Source: JACMRP01 sp047302465 (GTDB lineage Bacteria; Bdellovibrionota; Bdellovibrionia; Bdellovibrionales; Bdellovibrionaceae). From it: 64,000 bases of DNA. Positions within the stretch are counted from its first letter, which is position 1. The number at the start of each line of letters is the position of its first letter. Shown piece after piece: positions 60,056 to 64,000 of this stretch. A program made the position numbers and the translations under genes. The DNA lies in NCBI RefSeq assembly GCF_047302465.1, contig NZ_CP178621.1, positions 2,976,001-3,040,000 of the forward strand, given 5' to 3'. The notes beneath the pieces are model-generated. The model was not told the DNA's origin, did not search any database, and saw only the letters and a program-made list of their open reading frames with translations.

Positions 60056-61882
60056 CTAGAAATGCAGTTTCATGCCTAACCAAACAAATCTACCTGGTGT
60101 CAAATAGCCTTTAATGTCCTCATAAAACGAATTGCCTGCATTGTTCACACGCAAAAAATACTGAGCGAAATTTCGTTTGTAAGTTAATGACAGATTCAAA
60201 AGTGTGACGGCATCAAGTACCACGCGCGAAGCTCCTACACTGTCTTCTCGATCACCGAGGTAGAGTAATTCCCCCGCCACACGCAAGGGTTCATAGATAT
60301 CATAGCCAAGCTCCCAAGCACCTTGAAGCGCTGGACGACGAAGTAAGTACTGCCCGGTCGTTTCATCTTTGGCGTAAATTTGCGCGATAGAAAATTGCGT
60401 GTCCCACATCACCGCATCGTACTGATGCATGAATTCGATACCTTTGGTTTTTGCACTCTTTAAATTTTTATATTTAGAAACACCAAAGTCGTAATCAATC
60501 AGATTTGAAAACTGATTTTCGAAAAAAGAAATTTTCGCTCTTTGCGGAGCTCCCCATCTTTGCACGACACCAACTTCATATGCTTGGCTGGTTTCTGCTT
60601 GTAGATTTTGATCCCCGTACTGCACAGAAAACTGCTGATACAAGCTAGGTCGTTTAAGTCCCGTACTGACAATCCCATACAAACTGCGCTGAGCCTCGAC
60701 CCAATGCCACTGATAAGAAACTTGATAGACGGCCAAGCAGTCTTCAGATTTTTGGCAAGAGCCGCGCACACCCCAAGAAAAATCAGAACTTTCAAAGTTC
60801 CAATCATTCACAACATACAGGTTTTGCTCGCTGGTAGTTGGATCAAAAGAGCTTCCCGCTGGATCAAAATCGGAGCTCGAGTCAAAGTGCCCTTCTTCTT
60901 GCGAAGCCTCAAGCCCCACTTGCCAAAGACTCTTTAGCAACACGAAGCTATTACGATTTAAAAAAATACTTCTTTGGCCTTTGGCGTGATCGAAATAATA
61001 ACTGCTATCGTAAGCGTCGACGGGATTGTTGTTCTCGCGATCGGTATCTTGATTCACTACCAAGAACACACTATCAGCGCGGTCGCCCCAATTCACTTTG
61101 TAGCGAGCCTTCCACTGAAGCGCACGGCTAGAGCTATGAGCATTGACATCATCCAATGGCGGCACATCGTCGCTCAATGTATCGCGAAGAGCATTCACCA
61201 TGAACTGCAATTGATCTTCACTAGGCAAATCGAAACTGACTATCGCCGATGCTGAACTTTTTTGACGACCATCGCGCTCAAGGTCGCCATCGGAGCCTCT
61301 GGGAACCGCGGCATCATAAGTGGAAACCCCCTCGGTGCTGAAAGCCGAGCCACCGACAGCAAGCTGCCATTTTTCTCCGCGAGCGCGGGCCTCGCCTAAA
61401 CCACGAGAGGTGTTGAGACTTCCGCCCGAAAGCTCCAAGGTCGAGCCCAAATCAGGATCTTGTTCAACTAAGACGACACCACCCAAAGCTTGAGTCCCGT
61501 ATAAGAGGCTCTGCGGGCCTTTTAAGACACGAATACGGTTTGAAAACTCGGAGGCAAGCCCGAACGGATCTGTAGCCCCTGTGGGCGCTGTAAAGTTGTC
61601 TGAGCGAAAGTCATTCCAAATAAACAAAGTATGATCCCCGCTCGAACCACGTACAAACAAACTGCTGGTGTATGTCGTAACTTCAGAGCCTGTTAAAACT
61701 ACTCCTGGCAAGGATTTCACGGACTCGATGGGGCTTACGTCTTTACGTTCATCCAAAGTGTCGCTGGCGATCTCTTCGGCTGAGGGAGGGGTTTGCAAAA
61801 AAGAGCTCTGCCCGCTTTGAATTTGCATGCCCATACCGAGGGCGAAAACTGGAATGAGAGATTTGGAAAATTGGATGCTCAT
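60056..61882 (-). CDS. TonB-dependent outer-membrane receptor
   Basis: 608 residues. A signal peptide at the start, plug domain (about 50-150: SPIESVKSLPGVVLTGSEVTTYTSSLFVRGSSGDHTLFIWND and VLKGPQSLLYGTQALGGVVLVEQ), then a 22-strand barrel ending in the outer-membrane C-terminal Phe (MKLHF). It is similar in layout to BtuB/FecA-type receptors. No cobalamin riboswitch is seen upstream. ExbB/ExbD/TonB are not in the window. The substrate (cobalamin, siderophore or other) is unknown. Confidence 0.93.
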   Translation of the reverse strand: MSIQFSKSLIPVFALGMGMQIQSGQSSFLQTPPSAEEIASDTLDERKDVSPIESVKSLPGVVLTGSEVTTYTSSLFVRGSSGDHTLFIWNDFRSDNFTAPTGATDPFGLASEFSNRIRVLKGPQSLLYGTQALGGVVLVEQDPDLGSTLELSGGSLNTSRGLGEARARGEKWQLAVGGSAFSTEGVSTYDAAVPRGSDGDLERDGRQKSSASAIVSFDLPSEDQLQFMVNALRDTLSDDVPPLDDVNAHSSSRALQWKARYKVNWGDRADSVFLVVNQDTDRENNNPVDAYDSSYYFDHAKGQRSIFLNRNSFVLLKSLWQVGLEASQEEGHFDSSSDFDPAGSSFDPTTSEQNLYVVNDWNFESSDFSWGVRGSCQKSEDCLAVYQVSYQWHWVEAQRSLYGIVSTGLKRPSLYQQFSVQYGDQNLQAETSQAYEVGVVQRWGAPQRAKISFFENQFSNLIDYDFGVSKYKNLKSAKTKGIEFMHQYDAVMWDTQFSIAQIYAKDETTGQYLLRRPALQGAWELGYDIYEPLRVAGELLYLGDREDSVGASRVVLDAVTLLNLSLTYKRNFAQYFLRVNNAGNSFYEDIKGYLTPGRFVWLGMKLHF

Positions 61883-62015
61883 AGGGCCTTTCTTAACACC
61901 AAAAAGGGCCTCTGTCTAAAAGCTTAACAGCTCATACCGCCCTCAGCCGTCGTTCACCTTGGTCCCAGGATTGAAGGGTAAAGCACTGAATTCCTAGGAG
62001 TTCAGGAGAAATATT

Positions 62016-62858
62016 ATGAAACGCGTACTGTTTGTATCAATCCTCGCTGCCCTTTTTGTTGCTGCTTGCGGTGAAAAATCCAATTTGCAGGTCAAAGCTC
62101 GCAAACTACAAAGAGATGGCACAAACTCCAAAGTGGAAGATACCTTCGCCAACACTACAGGCGCCGATGCACGCAAACTGACAAGCAATATGAAAGCTGC
62201 GCGCAATATTCTGTTGGGTAAAAACAGCGTTCAGACTTCCGTGTATTGCAGTCATGATCTAGAAAAAGCTATCACCAAGAACGAACGCATATATCTTCTT
62301 GGCGGCAGCCAAGTGCTGATCCTTCAAGACACCAACTTGGATATCCCAGAAACTCCAAAACAATTGGGGCAAGAAAAAGCCGAAGTCCCACAAGACATCG
62401 TGAACCTTATTTGCGATGGCCCTAAAATTTCTACTGAAAAGCTTGAGGCTTACCCTAATGTTGCAAAAGTAAACCTGACTCTGGATGCTGCACCGACTGA
62501 GATCCAAGCAAAATTCAGCGTTGCAAACACGTCAGTACAATCGGCTCTTATCGCTTGCGGTAGCACTGAAGCTCTCAGAGCTGCAGACAAAATCATGATG
62601 CCAGAAAGCGAATCCGCCGTTGCACCAAGTATTTTGATCACGCCAGAAACTAAAATGCTTCTTGAAACTAAGAGCCAAAAAGGCAAAGAAAAAGAATACA
62701 TCTTGGTTACTTGCGCTGCTGAAAAAACAGAAACAGCTCCTGAAGCCGATAAAGAATCTGACAAGAGCGCTGACAAAGAGACTCCTGCTTCAGAACCAAC
62801 TATTGAAGCAGTTCCAGCTGCTGACCAAGAGCCTACAGAGACAACCGCGGACAGATAA
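62016..62858 (+). CDS. Lipoprotein of unknown function
   Basis: 280 residues. Lipobox VAAC (Cys near 18). A helical part (GADARKLTSNMKAARNILLGKN) is followed by a beta-rich region and an acidic Ala/Glu-rich disordered tail (ESDKSADKETPASEPT). Cys pairs near residues 75 and 123 and near 187 and 228 may form disulfides. AGGAG precedes the ATG by 8 nt. A 9-bp hairpin (CTGAATTCC/GGAGTTCAG, 61986-62005) abuts the ribosome site. No family recognised. Confidence 0.82.
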   Translation: MKRVLFVSILAALFVAACGEKSNLQVKARKLQRDGTNSKVEDTFANTTGADARKLTSNMKAARNILLGKNSVQTSVYCSHDLEKAITKNERIYLLGGSQVLILQDTNLDIPETPKQLGQEKAEVPQDIVNLICDGPKISTEKLEAYPNVAKVNLTLDAAPTEIQAKFSVANTSVQSALIACGSTEALRAADKIMMPESESAVAPSILITPETKMLLETKSQKGKEKEYILVTCAAEKTETAPEADKESDKSADKETPASEPTIEAVPAADQEPTETTADR

Positions 62859-62884
62859 GCTGAAATTTGAGATTGAGTAAACAG

Positions 62885-62911
62885 AGGAGGATATAAAAAT
62901 CCTCCTTTTTT
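62885..62911 (+). terminator. Intrinsic terminator
   Basis: AGGAGGAT / ATCCTCCT with a 6-nt loop, then TTTTTT, after the lipoprotein gene. Confidence 0.9.
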
Positions 62912-63003
62912 ATTTTCTTCCCGCTTTGAACGTCTCAAGGTGAGACTCTCTGTTTCTCAGTTCGGGGATCGAACAAAAACACCCAGGATTTCTCAATTAA
63001 ATC

Positions 63004-63031
63004 CAAACTTTGAGCCAGTATTTGCCGATAA
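63004..63031 (+). promoter_or_regulatory. Sigma-28-like promoter
   Basis: CAAACTTT (6 of 8 to TAAAGTTT), 12 nt, perfect GCCGATAA. It ends 10 nt before the ATG at 63042, which has no Shine-Dalgarno. Confidence 0.6.
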
Positions 63032-63041
63032 ATTACTTAGC

Positions 63042-64000
63042 ATGCAAACGGTACGTCGCTGGGCTCAAAGAGCACTCTTATTAACCACTTGGGCAAGTCT
63101 TGTGGCTTGTTCCAACGCCAAAACTCAGGTGGATTTTTTAAAATCCCTGGTCGGTGATGACCTATTCCCTGGCGTCGTTCTTAAAATCAACGGCGCGACT
63201 TCCGCAACAAGCAACAACCCTACTCCGATCTTAGAAGTCTCCGGCTTTTCGGATTCTACGAAAGTAGAACTCTTCACTTCTGCAACTTGCGACGTCACTC
63301 AAAAAGTCGGAGAGATCAGCACGACGGCCTCAGACACTTCTGTGAATATGAGTCCCAGCGCTTTGAGTTCCGATGGCGTTTACGAGTTTTATGCGATTGT
63401 TACTTCAAGCCTTGGACTTACTTCTGAATGTTCTAAGAACAAAGTCACTTACACTTACGATACGATTGCGCCAACTGCTCCCTCCGGAGTGAGCTTGGTG
63501 ACCGTGGTTCATAGTGACAGCACTCCGGATCTGCAAGTAACAGGTCTTGAGATGAACTCGACAGTCGCTATCTTCACCGATGCCGCTTGTTCTGCGTCTC
63601 TGGCATCAGCCCTAGCAACTAGCACAAGCATGAACCTGACAAGCTCTGCGATCATGGAAGGCACTTACCAGTACTATGCAAATGCTGTCGACCGTGCTGG
63701 CAATACCTCAACTTGCAGCAGTGCTTTTGCACAGTATGTTTATGACATCACTCCACCGGCCGTTCCAACAAACGTGAGTCTTGCAAGTGGCGTAAATAGC
63801 CCTGATAACAACATCACTCCAAGTGTCGATGTCGATGGTCTTGTGGCTGGTGATACAGTTAAAATTTACTTAGATTCTTTATGTATTTCAGAAGCTGCTT
63901 CCATGGTAACCGCGTCGTCTCCGCAAACTTTGACGGTCACGCCTGCACTCAGTGTTAGTGGCAACTACTTCATCTATGCAAAAGCTCTTGATGCTTACGG
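63042..64000 (+). CDS. Lipoprotein with Ig-like repeats, C-terminus outside the window
   Basis: About 319 codons open to the right edge. Lipobox VAC (Cys near residue 23). At least three Ig-like/bacterial-adhesin repeats of about 95 residues follow: each has T..P..(D/E)V.G.....V.(I/L)(F/Y)(T/D)....C and a later Y.(F/Y)YA...(D/S)..G...(S/T).C element, with two conserved Cys per repeat. Such proteins are often large adhesins on the cell surface; the total length is unknown. No ribosome site precedes the ATG; a GCCGATAA box 10 nt upstream could give a nearly leaderless mRNA. Confidence 0.85.
   Translation, partial: MQTVRRWAQRALLLTTWASLVACSNAKTQVDFLKSLVGDDLFPGVVLKINGATSATSNNPTPILEVSGFSDSTKVELFTSATCDVTQKVGEISTTASDTSVNMSPSALSSDGVYEFYAIVTSSLGLTSECSKNKVTYTYDTIAPTAPSGVSLVTVVHSDSTPDLQVTGLEMNSTVAIFTDAACSASLASALATSTSMNLTSSAIMEGTYQYYANAVDRAGNTSTCSSAFAQYVYDITPPAVPTNVSLASGVNSPDNNITPSVDVDGLVAGDTVKIYLDSLCISEAASMVTASSPQTLTVTPALSVSGNYFIYAKALDAY

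Noticed and set aside
61883..62015. Cobalamin riboswitch upstream of the TonB-dependent receptor
   Set aside because: The 133-bp gap is too short and no B12-box sequence is present.
1..64000. tRNA, rRNA, tmRNA, RNase P RNA and CRISPR arrays
   Set aside because: Searched by eye for their conserved motifs and spaced repeats; none seen.

Overview
This window looks like part of the chromosome of a Bdellovibrio-type predatory bacterium (Bdellovibrionota). That is an inference from content, not from a database search. The evidence is a didermal protein set (Lnt, a TonB-dependent receptor, many lipoproteins with a Leu-x-x-Cys lipobox), a type IV pilin beside clpS-clpA, many secreted proteases and peptidoglycan enzymes, and promoter-like sites for sigma-54 (GG-N10-GC) and sigma-28/FliA (GCCGATAA). 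No tRNA, rRNA, CRISPR array, prophage or complete insertion sequence was found.

Layout. 1-5.0 kb (minus strand): acetyl-CoA synthetase (cut by the left edge), dnaK and dnaJ. 5.1-10.2 kb (minus): a secreted Rhs/YD-repeat protein followed by three small unknown genes, an accessory-looking block. 10.4-11.7 kb (minus): type IV pilin and a membrane-anchored repeat protein whose first codons contain an intrinsic terminator. 11.9-19.3 kb (plus): a protein-turnover and wall cluster of clpS, clpA, htpX, a lytic transglycosylase lipoprotein and a subtilisin-like protease. 19.3-25.8 kb: secreted endonuclease I, a zinc-ribbon membrane protein, lnt, mutS2 and an alpha/beta hydrolase. 25.9-29.0 kb: a three-gene unknown operon and a lipoprotein gene, apparently fired divergently from two sigma-54-like promoters. 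29-36.2 kb: small unknown proteins, a PA14-type lipoprotein, a coiled-coil/Hsp20 fusion, an SDR protein lacking its catalytic Tyr-Lys, an AcfC-like binding protein and a matrixin-like protease. 36.2-36.9 kb is a gene-free stretch holding a strong sigma-54 promoter, possible structured RNAs and a 105-bp MITE-like element, followed by isocitrate dehydrogenase.

37.9-47 kb: an RDD-domain/TPR protein paired with a rhomboid protease, Hsp33, a SixA-like phosphatase, an FAH-family enzyme, and small secreted or ankyrin proteins. 47-55.7 kb: bifunctional PutA, a TlpA-like thioredoxin, a second rhomboid/RDD pair, an S41 protease and a Fis-type DNA-binding protein behind a good sigma-28-like promoter. 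55.9-56.4 kb holds two large nested palindromes. 56.4-64 kb: two peptidoglycan-acting lipoproteins (MepA-like and L,D-transpeptidase-like), an acidic protein, a TonB-dependent receptor and lipoproteins, the last with Ig-like repeats cut by the right edge.

Two themes recur. One is envelope proteolysis and wall remodelling: HtpX, S8, S41, two rhomboids, Slt, MepA-like and L,D-transpeptidase-like proteins. The other is regulation built into start regions: Shine-Dalgarno sites buried in hairpins (htpX, the S8 protease), a terminator inside a coding sequence, and sigma-28-like -10 boxes 7-10 nt before start codons that lack a Shine-Dalgarno, which would give leaderless or nearly leaderless mRNAs.
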